Source: Psoroptes ovis
Taxonomy: Eukaryota > Arthropoda > Arachnida > Sarcoptiformes > Psoroptidae
DNA: 64,000 bases
NCBI GenBank assembly: GCA_002943765.1
Contig: PQWQ01000008.1
Span: forward strand, 248,001 to 312,000
Direction: 5' to 3'
Part shown: positions 44,668 to 57,500 of the stretch, piece after piece
Layout of the letters: each line of letters begins with the position of its first letter
Numbering within the stretch: the stretch's first letter is position 1
Made by a program: the position numbers and the translations under genes
The notes under the pieces: model-generated
Told to the model about the DNA's origin: nothing
Seen by the model: the letters and a program-made list of their open reading frames with translations, nothing else
Databases searched by the model: none

Positions 44668-46305
44668 TACAATGAAATATTATTCATGTGTTACATTGGC
44701 ACTAGTGTCATTATTTCACAGAATATTTCAAAGAATATTGTTTGAATAAAAAAAACAACAAACGATTCGAAGGGAATCGATTCAAAATCGAATTTAGAAT
44801 CGATGAATAAATCAGTGAAAAGTCTTGAAGAATTTGAACTAATTCAAGAATAAAAATCTTGATAAACAATTGAAAATATAGTGTAATACATTTTTCTATT
44901 ATTTGTATTATATTTGTACATGAATAAATAAGTATGAACAAATAATGATAATAAATATTGATGATAACAAACTACTCATATCAAAAGAAAGAAATAATAA
45001 GAATTTGTAAGAAATGCAAGAATGGAGAATATATTTCTCAAAGAACATTCTTATTTTGTACCAAACAATACAATAGATTTGTACAAAGTTTATCAAAGTT
45101 TAGATTCCTCGTGTTTGATTCTATAGTCTTCGAAGATTCTATGGAGAGATTCTAGGGTGATTCTTTGCAGAGATTCTGGCTAAAGAACCTTACACACAAA
45201 TGATTCTGTTTCTGCTGGATTCTCATTTGTACTCAGTCATTGAATTCTTTAATCTTCAAAACTTTTTTCGAAATTCTGAGGTGGAAAATCGCTGAGAAAT
45301 GTTTCGGGAAAGCAAATTTCAGAGTTTCCCCGAAATTTCGGAAACATTTCTCCTAAGGGTTTGAATTCGATACTTAGTTGGAATTTAGAAAGTGGATCTG
45401 CAGGTTTATCTAGGTAGACTTCAGTGGATCGAGGCGGATCCACCTCGTATGAATAGGTAGATCCAGATGGATTCAGGTTGATTCTGGAAAGATTTCCAAG
45501 CAAATTAGAATCAAATGGACTCAAATTTTCATCCGAAGAATCTGCTTCCACCCACAAACACATCGATCAAACGAGGTTTACTTAGGTCCAAATAGGCCTA
45601 ACTAGGCCTAACAAGGTCTTGTTGGGTCCATTAGGTCCGAAGGACCTAATGTTCATTGTTAAAAAATGATTGAAAATGTTGAACCCAAAAGAACAAAGAA
45701 TTAAACGACCCATTCATCATAATCAATCATCATCATCATTTTGATTTTTAAAAATCGTGGTGAAAATGGTCATGATGGTGATCAATTAAGAGTTGTTTGG
45801 TCGAATTACGATTATTATTATTAGTTAGTTAACAATCATTGATGACATACATGGCCACAATTGTTATAACATTAATTGATTACGATAAAAAATTAATTAT
45901 TTTGCCCGAATTCAATTAATTAAACAATTAATTAATTAATGAATTAATTAATTGAAAAAAAAAACAAAAAAAAAATTAAATCGTAATCCAAAAGGTGAAA
46001 CATTTAGACTAGAACAAACTACCAGTGGAAAAGCCAGTGATTCTCAAAGTTTTTTTTTTAGTGACGCGGCACAATGGACAGTCGTCGTAAATTACTTGCT
46101 GGTAAATAAACACACATTGATCACATTGGATTCAATGAACATTAATGGACACATTCGATCACAAAAAAAACAAATGGACCATACACAAACACTGTGTATC
46201 CATTTGTTTGTGTGTAAATTGTACTGAATAAGACTGAATAAAATATTTGTCGAATATACGAGTCTATAGTTCAAATATTATACAAGGATTATCATCGAAT
46301 ACTAA
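44668..46305. other. Stretch without a firm gene
   Basis: A minus-strand frame of 104 codons (45249-45563) with the segment PSGSTYSYEVDPPRSTEVYL looks fairly protein-like but has no known match and no splice support. AGGCCTAACTAGGCCTAAC repeats lie near 45590-45620, and a (TTAA)-rich palindrome at 45900-45955. Confidence 0.45.
46035..46080. mobile_element. Solo end of a hAT-like MITE
   Basis: CAGTGATTCTCAAAGTTTTT then GTGACGCGGCACAATGG. The second end is missing. Confidence 0.6.
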
Positions 46306-46387
46306 TTAGGTTGTCCCATAAGTTCTTGCCGTTTTTCGAATGAAAAAAAAATTTAAAAAAACGGCAAGAACTTATAGAACAACCCAA
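46306..46387 (+). mobile_element. Hairpin mariner-type MITE, type A
   Basis: The right arm is worn (CTTATAGAACAACCCAA). Confidence 0.9.
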
Positions 46388-46747
46388 TATTTCATTTCAT
46401 TCGATTCAATGTGTTTTCAATATATCACAAATGATCCTAGCACCAAATAGACCTTCTCTAAGTGTAATAAAATACAAATGAAAATAATCGAAGAAATTTG
46501 CCAGGAATTTTCACTCTCATAATTTTCTTTCCAGGAATTTCCTCTGATTATCTCTTCCAACGAAGAATAACATCTGTCGCCATTATTAATTTGTATTTTT
46601 CAATGGACTAATACTTGATACGTAAAATATGTCAAAATAATGAAAATTCCGAATGAAACTAAATGAAATTCTCGTATTTGTACAATTGAAATTGGTTCCA
46701 CATTTTGTCAGCGATATATTGGAGCCAATATAATATTCAGTGGTACA

Positions 46748-46853
46748 CAGTGATTCTCAACCATTTTTTTTAAGGTTGCAGCTAAGAAAATTTGAAAATT
46801 TTCACCGGGAGTACAAAGCAAAAGTGCCGCGGGACAGTGGTTGAGAATCACTG
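46748..46853. mobile_element. hAT-like MITE
   Basis: CAGTGATTCTCAACCATTTT and CAGTGGTTGAGAATCACTG. Inside is AAGTGCCGCGGGA, like the GACGCGGCAC of the copy at 46035. Confidence 0.78.
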
Positions 46854-47029
46854 TATTAGTGATAGTGTTTGTTGGTGGACCATTCATAAAATACATATAA
46901 TACAAACACAAATGTAAAAGTAGATTTGTCAAAATTTATTTGTTTATTTATTTTTAAGGGTAAAAAAAAGTTTTTGTTTCAGATATTGTAGTTTTGAATT
47001 TCAAAGTCCAAATGATTTGTGATATATTA

Positions 47030-47108
47030 GAGGGTGTCCCATAAGTTCTTGCCGATTTACCAATGATTTTCCTACGATATAATCGGCAAGAACTTATGGG
47101 ACACCCTC
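47030..47108 (-). mobile_element. Hairpin MITE with GAGGG ends, perfect palindrome
   Basis: TA flanks (47028-47029 and 47109-47110). The ends are GAGGGTGTCCCATAAGTTCT and its exact reverse complement in place of TTAGGTTGTCC. The core is type B in reverse orientation (TTTTCCTACGATATAATC). It is the only such copy in the window and has the least arm mismatch of any. Confidence 0.92.
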
Positions 47109-47384
47109 TACTATGTCATTTGTACTGGTCATTTCAAATGTCTAAAAATATGTGTGAATTTCATATGAATTCGATTCAGAGTCTCGGAATATTCTCGGAA
47201 TATTCCAAGGATACTCTGTGATTCACAAAGAATCACTCGAAACTCGTCAAACTCAAAGACTAAATGTTTTAATTAAATTCAAATCAACATATTGAACACA
47301 ACATTTTCGACATTTTGGCTGGCTGTGATTTGTCCTTGCTTTTTTGGCGGGTCTAATTATTTTTTAATTAATTTTCAAAAGAAC

Positions 47385-47535
47385 AAAGGATCTAGGGAAT
47401 CGAAGAATTCAAAGAATCTAAGGAATCGAAGAATCCGAGAAATCGAAGAATTCAGAGAATCGAAGAATCCAATGGAATCGAAGAATCAAAGGATCGGTTA
47501 ATCTAAGACTCCGAAGAATCAAGAGGATCTAAGAA
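47385..47535 (+). repeat. Degenerate GAATCGAAGAATTCA repeat
   Basis: More than ten units of GAATCGAAGAATYC with 5-10 bp joiners. Confidence 0.8.
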
Positions 47536-49678
47536 TTCAAAGGGTTTGAAAAGGCCTAGTTTGTCCTTGGTCCAAGACATTGTTGGACACATTGGCCATT
47601 GCAATAGCGTTCGTTTGTTTGTTCAGAGCCGATTCTGTCCGAGAGAAATATATTCGGTTTTCGTAAAAATAATTCTTGGAAAATTGAAATATTTTCCCGG
47701 GAACATTCCTCACAATGTATTTTCTATGAAAGGAAAAAATATTTTTGAGAAATTTTCTGGAGAAATTTTACGGAAAAATTTTTTTTTACAAGGAAATTTC
47801 TCCCCGAGAAATTTACCGTAAATTTAAATTTAATTACTTTTAATTACTCAATATTCTTCGAGAGAGAAATCTTTAGGGAAATTCATTTCATTCATGGTTC
47901 GTTTCAATTATTTTCATTATTGTTACTTGTTATGTAACAATTAGTTTCAATTAAAATTTTAAATTCTCCGAAAATTTCTGGAAATTTTCCAGAAATTTTT
48001 CTCTCAAAGTCTTCTTAACCCTTTCAATTCATGTTTTACCCATGATTTTCGGGAATTTTCTCAAATTTCCGAAATTCACTGAGATTCACTTTCAGTCACT
48101 TAGAGATCATTAGTCATTGATTTCATGTGTGGAATCTGACGAAAAATTCTTGTAAAAATTGTCTGGCAGCCGACAATTTTAAATTTTGAAAATTTTAAAA
48201 CTTTCCGGGAACTTTCTCAATTTTTTTATTCGGAAAATTTCCGAAAATTTTAATGAAAATTTTCCGGTAATTTTTCACTCAGTCAACTGATTCAGTGTCT
48301 TAATATTCTAAGAGATTCAGCAGGGAAGAATGATTCTTGGCAAGTAATTTCATCGGGTGTTCAATGAATTATTGGAGAGAGAAATTTCCCGAAAAAAAGT
48401 TTCACAGGGAAACATTCTCTAATCTTGAAAAATTTGTTTCCAGAAAATCTTCCTGGCAACTTTCTCTGTGAAAATTTCTTCGGCAAAATTTAAGACGCTT
48501 AAGGGTTTAATAATTCATTATTTTTTTTCTTCAATTTCGGCAATCAAACATTTCAACTGTCTCTTTTATCAAACGCTGCGTCAATCATTTTGCACCCAAA
48601 GTGTTCTGGAGCTTTTCATAAAATGTGTGTCTTACAGAGAATATTCCCGGGAAAATTCCCAGAAAAAATTAAGGAACGAATCGACAATCAATTATCGAGT
48701 AAGGCACCGACAGCAACCCTTAACATCAGCCACCGATAACAACAACAATAACCCTTTCAACCCTCTTTCCAGACGTTGATTTTCACCATTTTCGTAATCA
48801 TGAAAAATTGATTCTCGTCTACACGAGCACGAGCTACGAGTCATTCATATATTCACATGGCAGCCATTGATTCATGACAATCGATGATAACTAATTATCA
48901 CAAATGATGATTGCGATTAGGGGTCGTATTTTGGAAAATTCAAAATTCGAGAAGGGGCAGGTGGCGAATAAGAATTTCGAGAAAAAATCAATGCTTCCGA
49001 AACATTTCCCAACGACCATTATCATTATTATTATTGATTTGTATTGATTTTTGTTTATTGTATTCTCATTTTAACCCTTTCATCCCTTCATATGATTAGT
49101 AATATTGATCATAAGTAAAATTATTACGATTTCAATGAAATTATTCAATGAGATAATAACGACTAAATCGGCTGATGGCATCGTATCGAACCATTATGGG
49201 CTCTTTGATCAACCCCTTGAAATACGACTGTCTTTTATGGATGTTCGATAATCTGTGAATTCATTTGTAATCGCAAATGTTACATTTGATACAATTCTTC
49301 GGGGGTAAAATTCCTGGAAACATTTTCGGGAAATTTTTCGGGAAAAGATATTCGAGCGTTTATCAGTCTGCTGCTCAACGTATAAACTGTGAACATTAGG
49401 CTGAATTGTTCTTGAAGGTACCTTATCTTTTTGCTTTTTCAAAATTGGAGAAAATTTCCAGGAAAAAAATTAAAAAAATGTTTCTGGAAACATTTTTGAA
49501 ATGACAATTGATCGTAATTTGAGGTAATTTGCTCAAATTTTCCCGAGAAAAATGCTTCGAAAATTCGTCAACAAACGAATTGTGAAATCGGTTATGGGTA
49601 AAGTCTCTCTCTCTGAAATCTAATTCAATATAAGATAACGAAAGGAATTTTTGAGGAAAAAAAAAAAAACAAAAACTA
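47536..49678. other. Gene-free stretch rich in GGAAATTTTCC clusters
   Basis: Clusters at 47690-47825, 47965-48000, 48200-48260, 48640-48665 and 49310-49350. No mariner-type hairpin lies in this 2.1 kb, in contrast to the left part of the window. Confidence 0.5.
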
Positions 49679-49757
49679 TTAGATAGTCCGAAAAGTTTTT
49701 GCCGATTATATCGTAGAAAATCATTGGAAAATCGGCTAGAACTTTTCGGACAACCTA
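49679..49757 (+). mobile_element. Hairpin mariner-type MITE, type B
   Basis: TA on the left. The core is TTATATCGTAGAAAATCATT, and the left end has worn to TTAGATAGTCC. Confidence 0.9.
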
Positions 49758-50353
49758 CAAAAAAAATTCCTGGAAAATTTCTCCCTGAGAAATCTCGATT
49801 CACTCGAAAAAATTGACGAAAATCGTTTTTTTGAATTGAATTAAATTTAATTCAATTTTATTTCGTAACGATTGTTTAGTGGAAATTTTGAAAATTTTAA
49901 AAAATTTGACGAAAATCACTTTTTGGTGTTTTTACACTTAGAGAGAGAAGAATTCAAAATTCAATTTTGTCAATTTTCACACCGAAAAATTTTCAAAGAG
50001 AAGAATTTTCAAGGACTAAACTTCAAAGAAGGAATCGGTCCCCGCAAAACTGTTTAGGTCCCCAGAACCTCCTGAGTCCCCAGAAAAAGCTCGGGTCCCA
50101 GGAGGGACCAAGAAGAGCTATGATTTTATCAAAGTTCCAAAATTCCGAATTCTTATTCAAAAAATTTATTACCCTTGGTTAATTATTACTGGTCATTTAT
50201 TCTCGCACATATATTATTAGATGTGTCCAATGTGCACAATGGAACCATAGACAATGTACACAATGAACACAATGGACCCATTTTAGAATCATGGACCCTA
50301 TTTAAGAAAACAAGGAATTTTTCGAAGAATTGATTGAATCAAACACAAAACAT

Positions 50354-50378
50354 AAATAAATAAATAAATAAATAAAAT
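50354..50378 (+). repeat. (AAAT)n microsatellite
   Basis: Six units of AAAT. Confidence 0.85.
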
Positions 50379-50588
50379 TAGGAAAATGCGTGTAATCGTA
50401 ATAATGGGTAATATTGATAATAATAATGATGATGATGGTGCAAAAATTTGCTGAATTTGCATTTGAATTTTTTTTCGTTTTTCGGGGATTCAAAGAATAT
50501 TCTTGGCGTCCGAAGAATATTCTTTGATATAAATATGAATTGACAGCAGCCATAATAAGAATAACAACAACAACAATAATAATAACTA

Positions 50589-50668
50589 TTTGGTTGTCCC
50601 ATAAGTTCTTGCCGTTTTTTAAATGAAAAAAAATTTGAAAAACGGCAAGAACTTATGGGACAACCTAA
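50589..50668 (+). mobile_element. Hairpin mariner-type MITE, type A
   Basis: TA flanks. The left end is TTTGGTTGTCCC; the arms are otherwise perfect. Confidence 0.92.
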
Positions 50669-50819
50669 TAATAATTGTATGAACAAATGTACAACAAATA
50701 AACAAGCAAATTAACGAAACGAAACAAAACGAAATGAACAAACAAACAAATAATCGAATAAACACGAACAAAACAACAAAAAACATTTTTTCGGTAATTT
50801 GGTTTTTGTTGTTCGGGGA

Positions 50820-51015
50820 TAATTCGATTCTTGGGCCCCAGAATTCTCGGGAATTTGACGCCCGAGAATCCTCGGGTGTCCAAGATCGGGTATCGACAAT
50901 TTGGCGCCGGGAATCCGAGCCCCAAGAATTTGACGTCAACAGTCGGGCACCTCGAATCGGGTTCAGAGCATTTGACGCCGAGAATCGCTGGCGTGGAAGC
51001 CGATTCTGGGCGCCA
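50820..51015 (+). repeat. Degenerate GAATTTGACGCC repeat
   Basis: GAATTTGACGCC, ACAATTTGGCGCC, AGAATTTGACGTC, GCATTTGACGCC and GGGCGCC occur at roughly 25-60 bp spacing with CGAGAATC and TCGGG joiners. Confidence 0.6.
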
Positions 51016-51774
51016 AAGAATTATGGTACTTCATCAGTGGAAGGACCATTGGTGAATCGTTGAATTCCGAAATGGTCAAATGGTCAAATAATTCTCAAAA
51101 TTAATCAATCAAATTTAATTAATTTTGATGAATTAATTTCATTTTCATTTCAATTATTTTGTATTGGAAATCAATGAATTCGTCTATGAATAACATCAAT
51201 GTGTATGAATGGACCCGATGGGCCCATTCATAAAGTGTTATTTTTGATAATTTTCAACAATGAATAATCTGCTATGAATGAAAATATTTAATCGGATCAA
51301 TTTACGAATTTTGTATGATTCAATTGAATTGAAATTCGATTGGTGGTGATCGGTTGTGACTGGTGGTCATTCGGAATTGATGAAGATAATCGGTTACGAT
51401 AAGATGATTTGAAAACTGAAGAAGATTTGTTCAATTTGTTCGAATCATCAGTACCCATGAGCCCATGGGCTCATGTCTTCAGTTTGAAGACAAAAGCATC
51501 GGTAATTCTTTAAGAAGCAAAGACAGTAATTGTTTTCTTAAAAAGAGAGAAAAGTTTCTGAAAACAATTTTAACAAAAAGATTTCCAAAGAATTTTCAAA
51601 AAAATTTCTTAAGAAAATTTCTTCGATTGATGTTCTTCAATGTAAGAATATCTTTGATCAAAGATTATTTGTAATTTCTTCTCAAGAATATTCTTTCTTG
51701 AGAATATTCTTTGTCGTAATTTCTTAAGAAATATTTCAATCGAACAAAATTCACTGATAAGAATCGTCTTGGAA

Positions 51775-51862
51775 ATTCGTTCGATTCTTACAAGATTCTT
51801 ACGAATTCTTACAAAATTCTTACAAATTCTTACGAGTTCTTACAAGATTCTTGCGAATTCGT
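51775..51862 (-). repeat. 10-11-bp tandem repeat (ATTCTTACAA)
   Basis: Eight units of GATTCTTACAA or AATTCTTACGA. Confidence 0.85.
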
Positions 51863-54109
51863 CCCCCCCAGAACACATCAAACACATGCCAAACCCAAAA
51901 CACATCAAAAACACACCAACACACACCAACTCACCAAAAACCAACAAACGAAATTTCGGTGAACAAATTATGATGATGATGAATTATGATTGATTCGTTT
52001 CAAATGATGAAAAAGATTGTAGATACTTAAGTAGGTGTTTGTCTAAGATGTAAGATGTTGAATATGATATTTTAAACGATTATCACTTGAAAAAAGTTTC
52101 GTAAAGTTTCAATTCGATTCAATTGAATTCAATACATCTTAAACAATTAAACGTGATTGAAATGTATGGAACAATGTAACCGATTATTCTTGAAGAAAAT
52201 TCCCGAGAAATTTCCCAAGAATTTCTCCTCGGTAATTACTTAAAGTCTTTTGTGTTAATAATTATTTTCACACATTCAAACACCAACACCAACAACAACA
52301 AACCACAAATTAATCATTGATTTACCAAGTAATAATCATTTCAAAAGACACTTTTGGAAATTGAACAATGGAATTCAATGTAATACAATGGAACGCGATT
52401 GGGGCTTGATAAGGGGTCGATTGGGGACGATTGGGGACCTGATAGAGCACACAGTGCGCCTGGAAACAATAGCCCCACATTCAGTGGTGAATCCAGTGTT
52501 GAACCCAGTGGAGCTCAGTGGCAGTGTGGGTAGAAACTGAAGTCTGAGTTGAAGCCAAAGTTGGAAAATTACCCAACCTTAAACTACCCTACAAATTACC
52601 CTACGAAAAACTCAAAACTTTTGGTTGAATGAATTTTAAGAATGTTCGAATTTCCAAAAACCAAAAAAAATTCATAGTTGATTGATTTATTATTATATTC
52701 AATGGTGATTATGGTGGTGAAGGTGGTTCTATTGGTGGTAGTCATATTGGTAATGTAAGACATACCACATCTATGCCACTCACACACGCACACACATTGA
52801 ATCTTTGAATATCATTGAATTTTCAAAAAAAGAATTCAAAGAATAACAATAAGAATTTCCATTGAAATTCTAAAATTCTTTGACAACTAACTAATTGTGT
52901 AATGAAAAGCAAAGAATTCTTTTTTGATATTCATTCAATAACCCTTTCTCGCCATTTCTTTTTTTTCTGGTGGGTAAATGAATGAAACAAAAGAAAAAAG
53001 AAAAGGAATTCAAAGAATTAAATTCATGAAATTATTTGAAATTTCCAACAAACAAATAGATCAAAATTCTTTAGTTTTGAATTGAAATTCTTTAAATTCT
53101 TTCAAAATCTTTCAGAAAAATTCTTAAAATTTTTTCTGATCACAGAATTTTCATTTAAATTACATTGAATTTCCAAAATTAGCTACTGGTGCAGCAGCTG
53201 CTGCGGCAGCTGTAAAAGCTCTGAATCACCGCAAAACACTCAAACGCATCAAATGACCAAAATGATCAAAATAATCAAATTGAATCAAATGGCCAATGTT
53301 TGGTCTTCTTCGAGAGATAATATTACAAACAAACCTATAACCTTTTAAACATTTCAAACATTTTGGAATCAAATAAACCAAAACAAAGTCGAAACCAAGT
53401 CGAATCGAAACCAAGCCAAAACCAATCAGAACCCATTTGAAACCAAAGACAATTTCCAAAAACCTTTTAAAAATCAATCAATTGAATCATTGATTCAACA
53501 ATACAAAATGTCGAATCCATTGATTGATTATCATTATTCAATCAATTCATTCATTCAATCAATTCATTAATGGAAAGTCAATGTTTTACAATCATATACA
53601 CATAGAAAATACACTCAAACAACCATTACAATCAAACAAACATTACACTCTCAAACACACACAGAGATACACGAATATTCAGTTCAAGCTTTGAAACATT
53701 GTTTATTCATGTCAAACATTTTGTCTCTTTGGGTTGTTTATTATCTGTGGATCGTCGATCGTCGATTCTCGATTCTTGATTGTCTTGCCGTTGTTTCACT
53801 GCGATTGAAACATGTAATTTAAGTGTTTTGGCTGTTCGGGTTGTTTCGGTTGTTCTGTTGATAATAATGGGTGAAATACTGGGAAAAGGCAATGGTAGGT
53901 GTGTTCCAATGTAATGTTTTCTCCAGTTGTCAATTGATTGTTCATGTTCATGTAATGTTTTGCTGTTTTTGCTTGTATTGTTTATCTCAAAACAAAATTA
54001 GTAATTTGAAACAAACAAACAAACAAATAATCAAAAACCGGAGCAATCAAACCAATCAATGAGAGAACAAAAACACGAAAATTAATTGATTTCTACGAAT
54101 GTTTCGTGG

Positions 54110-54345
54110 ATGTTCATGGATTCTGGAGCCGAGAATCGGCTCGGAATTCTGTGTGTTTCGATTCTAGTGTCGATTCTTGGTTCGAAATTCTGTAGGTTTT
54201 GATTGTTTCGTGGATTCTGGAGCCGATTCTTGGTTCGAAATTCAATGAGTTTCGATTCTGGAGCCGATTCTCGGGTCCAAATTTTGCAAGTTTCGATTCT
54301 GTACGCGAAATTCTGTGAGTTTTGGGATTCTCGGTGCCCTTGGAA
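54110..54345 (+). repeat. Degenerate tandem repeat, about 41 bp
   Basis: GATTCTGGAGCCGATTCT then TTGGTTCGAAATTC and GAGTTTC. Clear units begin near 54118, 54213 and 54254, the last two 41 bp apart. Confidence 0.78.
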
Positions 54346-54429
54346 TTTGGAAATCATTGGAATTTTTCATTAATTTTTCTTCATTTCTTCATTTCATATT
54401 CAAAGAGAATATTCAATTATTTGTGTAGA

Positions 54430-54462
54430 TGTATGTGTGTGTGTGTGTGTCTGTATGTGTAT
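54430..54462 (+). repeat. (TG)n microsatellite
   Basis: GTATGTGTGTGTGTGTGTGT then GTCTGTATGTG. Confidence 0.85.
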
Positions 54463-54598
54463 TTGATTTCATTTGATTAGATTCAATTTGATTTCAATTT
54501 CAATTTCAATTTGATTTGAAATTAATTTTCCGAAAAGAAATTTCCCAATAAAATGAAATGAATACGCTCTCTCATATTCATACAGTGTTTTGGTGTGG

Positions 54599-54682
54599 CT
54601 TGCGCTCGACTGGCGCCTCATGGGCACCGTAATCGTATGCTTTTCAATTGGCCAACGATTCAGTCGTCGAGTGCAAAGACTT
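54599..54682. repeat. Remnant related to the piggyBac-type MITE
   Basis: GCTCGACTGGCGCCTCATGG then GCACCGTA, and CAGTCGTCGAGTGCAAAG. In reverse complement the two motifs match 16905-17055. Confidence 0.45.
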
Positions 54683-54872
54683 CTAAGAAATTAAATGAAA
54701 TTCACTACCACCAGCAGCCATAACAGCAGCAGCAATTAGATTTAAAGATGCAAAATGTGATAGGAAAAATCATTTGCATTGGCATCAATTTACATTCTCC
54801 GAAATTCTCACACATCGATTGATTGCATAGCAAAAAATAGAATATTCAAAATACAATTATTTAAATTTTCGA

Positions 54873-54962
54873 GGGTTGTCCGAAAATTTCTGGCGCATTT
54901 GAATCGTCGTTAAGTCTATGGCAATGCATGTTAAAAATACGACAGAACTTTTCGGACAAATC
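54873..54962 (+). mobile_element. Hairpin mariner-type MITE, type D
   Basis: The left end is GGTTGTCCGAAAATTTCTGG and the right end GAACTTTTCGGACAAAT. The core has GGCGCATTTGAATCGTCGTT and AAGTCTATGGCAATGCATG. Confidence 0.85.
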
Positions 54963-55236
54963 AAAAAATTTTCAAAAATTAAATTTGAATAATCAAACAA
55001 AAATAAAACTCAACGAAGAATATCAAAAATATATATATTCTCAAATGATATCATTCATATATCGAGATTGAATTTTGGAGATTTTAAATTTTACAAAATT
55101 CTTTTATTCAAATGTGATTTGATATTTGGTGATTTTGAATTTTGAAGCCAAAAATAATAATGAAGGAGCAAAGACTGTTCAAAGACTAAACAGGGGCCAG
55201 AATTCGGGGTAATTTACCAAAATTTTCAGCGAAGCA

Positions 55237-55300
55237 TCCACACAGAGAATCCAAAGAACCGAAGAACCCGAAGAATCCAAAGAACCCGAAGAATCCAAGA
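55237..55300 (+). repeat. 18-bp tandem repeat
   Basis: GAATCCAAAGAACCCGAA-type units, three to four copies. Confidence 0.75.
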
Positions 55301-56888
55301 AGATTCCCCAAGAATATTCTTCGATATTCCACCGAAAAAAACGAAGAAATTCCATTATCAACAATGGAAGCTCGAAATGATAATGAATGAATGTCTTGGA
55401 TGTCTTTAGAAATGAATGTATTTGGTGAATGAATGATGATAATCGTTTTTATGCAAATTTTGAATTCATTTTGTTCGGTTGGGTTTCAAATTTCTCTTTT
55501 TTTGGGTTTTCTTAAGGCTCGTTAAGACTCGTTTTACTCGTATTCAAATACTCATTATTCTTAGAGAATCATGGAGTGAAACGCCATGGAATATTCAAAG
55601 AATATTCTTTGAATATTCACCAGCATAATTTCTTAGCAGCAGCGGGTTTAGAATTTCTTCTTCTTTGAAATTCGAAAAATTGAAAATTTCAAAGGCCCGA
55701 AAGAAGAATTGAGAATCAAAGGCCCTAAAAGAATCGATTATCATTATCATCAGCTTTCTTCAAATATTCCAACCATCATCAGTTCATTGGACGATTAATT
55801 TGAAATTCATTGATATAATTATTTCTTTGATTTCTTTTTGATATCAAAAAGAAATCCAATGAAATCAAAGATTTTCTACTATATTTTCTGAAGAATCAGC
55901 AAAAATTTTCTTTAAGAAAATTCTTCCTAAGAATATTCAAGAATATTTCGTAATTTAATCATAAGAAAATTTCGGTGCCGAATTTCAAACACTGCAGCCG
56001 ATGCCATTTCTTTGAATGAATGTAAGAATATTTTCTGAGGCTAAATCGAGGGCTAAATTCTGAGGCAGAATTTAGTATGTTACAGCAGAATAGGGGGGAA
56101 TTGTGAAATGATTTCGACCAGAATCTTTGTATTTTCAAATTCTTACAACTTTTAAGAAAGGATTGTTTTAAAACTTCTTTGATTTAAATTATTCCTGAGG
56201 AGCTATATGAACCGGTTTTTCGACTGATTATCGGAAAATCATTTTGTAAAGTTTAAGGAAGCTTTCGGGAATCTTTCTTTGGTAATTTTTTCGGGAAATT
56301 ATTACAATTCCCGGTAGATTACTTTGAAAAAAGTTTTTCTTTGAAATTTCACAAATATTTCACCAATTGATAACTCTTCTGAAAACATTTTCCATGGAAA
56401 AATCAAAGGATTAGATCTTCGAAGAGGAGAAGAAAACGTTTCATGTTTCCAGGAACATTTCCCCGTTGGTACATCATTTACCTCTGAAACTTTTCGATTG
56501 AGAGAGAGAGAAAGATAACAAAGTTTTACTCCTAAATTCATTCAAACATCAATGAAGTTGGATTCAAATGGTTCGCTGAGCATACACACACACACACACG
56601 TATGTTACAAGCAAGTAAACCTGGGGCCAGCAAGTCCCTAGGACCCAAAAACAGGTGGATTATCAATGATTATCACACCGAAACATAAACAGCGAAACCG
56701 ACTGAAGCATAAATTACACCGTCACACACAGATGTATAGCCTTTGTAACAACCCTTAAACAACCCTCGAACAACCTTTGATGCGGTATCAAACACTGAAA
56801 AATTCAGAAAAATTCAAAAATATCATCCATCAAAAATTATGAATAATCGGAAAAACACAAAATATTCTATTCGACGTCTATGAATTCT

Positions 56889-56920
56889 TCAAGAATATTC
56901 TGCTTGACAGAATATTCTTG
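56889..56920. repeat. Perfect AGAATATTCT hairpin
   Basis: CAAGAATATTCTG and CAGAATATTCTTG with a five-base loop (CTTGA). Confidence 0.85.
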
Positions 56921-57419
56921 AAAAGAGAATGAATAAATGATTAATGAATTGTTTTCAATTTATTTTTCTGGTCTATTTTGGTCTATTTTGGCCTATTTCA
57001 GGCCTATTTTAGCCTACACGAGTGTTGAAAGTATTCATCATCATTACCAGCATCGAGCCTTGATCTAATCACAGCATAAAAATGTAATGTAATACATGTA
57101 ATACAACAAAATGTATGTGTAATATGTCTGGGCGTTTGTTATTCACAGGGCCTTTAGGCCTTGTGAAAGGTTTTTCGCAGGAAAATTTTCCAGAAATTCA
57201 TCAGAAATTTTCCAGAAATTTAAATTTTTAATCAAATTAATTTCGATGCAGAATTCGGGGGGGGGGGCTGAAATTCAAAGAATTCGATATTCAAAGGGTT
57301 TCGTAATCAAAGAGTTTCATAATCAATTAATTAGTGTTGTATCAGGCTTAACTCTTCAATTTAAATTGTTAGGAGAAAAACAATTGAAACAATCATAATG
57401 ATGACAATGGCATATATTA

Positions 57420-57500
57420 TTAGGTTGTCCCATAAGTTCTTGCCGTTTTTTGAATAAAAAAAAAAATTAAAAAACAGCAAGAACTTATTGGACAACCTAA
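57420..57500 (+). mobile_element. Hairpin mariner-type MITE, type A
   Basis: TA flanks. The right arm is AGCAAGAACTTATTGGACAA. Confidence 0.92.

Larger units (their letters stand above)
50669..54598. other. Stretch without mariner hairpins or a firm gene
   Basis: A GC-rich, GGCGCC-marked piece at 50820-51015 repeats GAATYYGACGCC-like units. 52450-52545 repeats CCAGTG. A short Ala-rich frame is at 53140-53256. Confidence 0.45.
54963..57419. other. Gene-free stretch
   Basis: AT-rich with GAAGAATCCAAAGAACCC repeats (55237-55300), an AGAATATTCT hairpin (56889-56920), an (AC)n at 56584-56600 and a run of G at 57258-57267. Confidence 0.5.

Noticed and set aside
45249..45563. 104-codon minus-strand frame
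   Set aside because: Part of it is GGAAAC/TTTCC-type repeat; no domain is recognised and there is no neighbouring exon.
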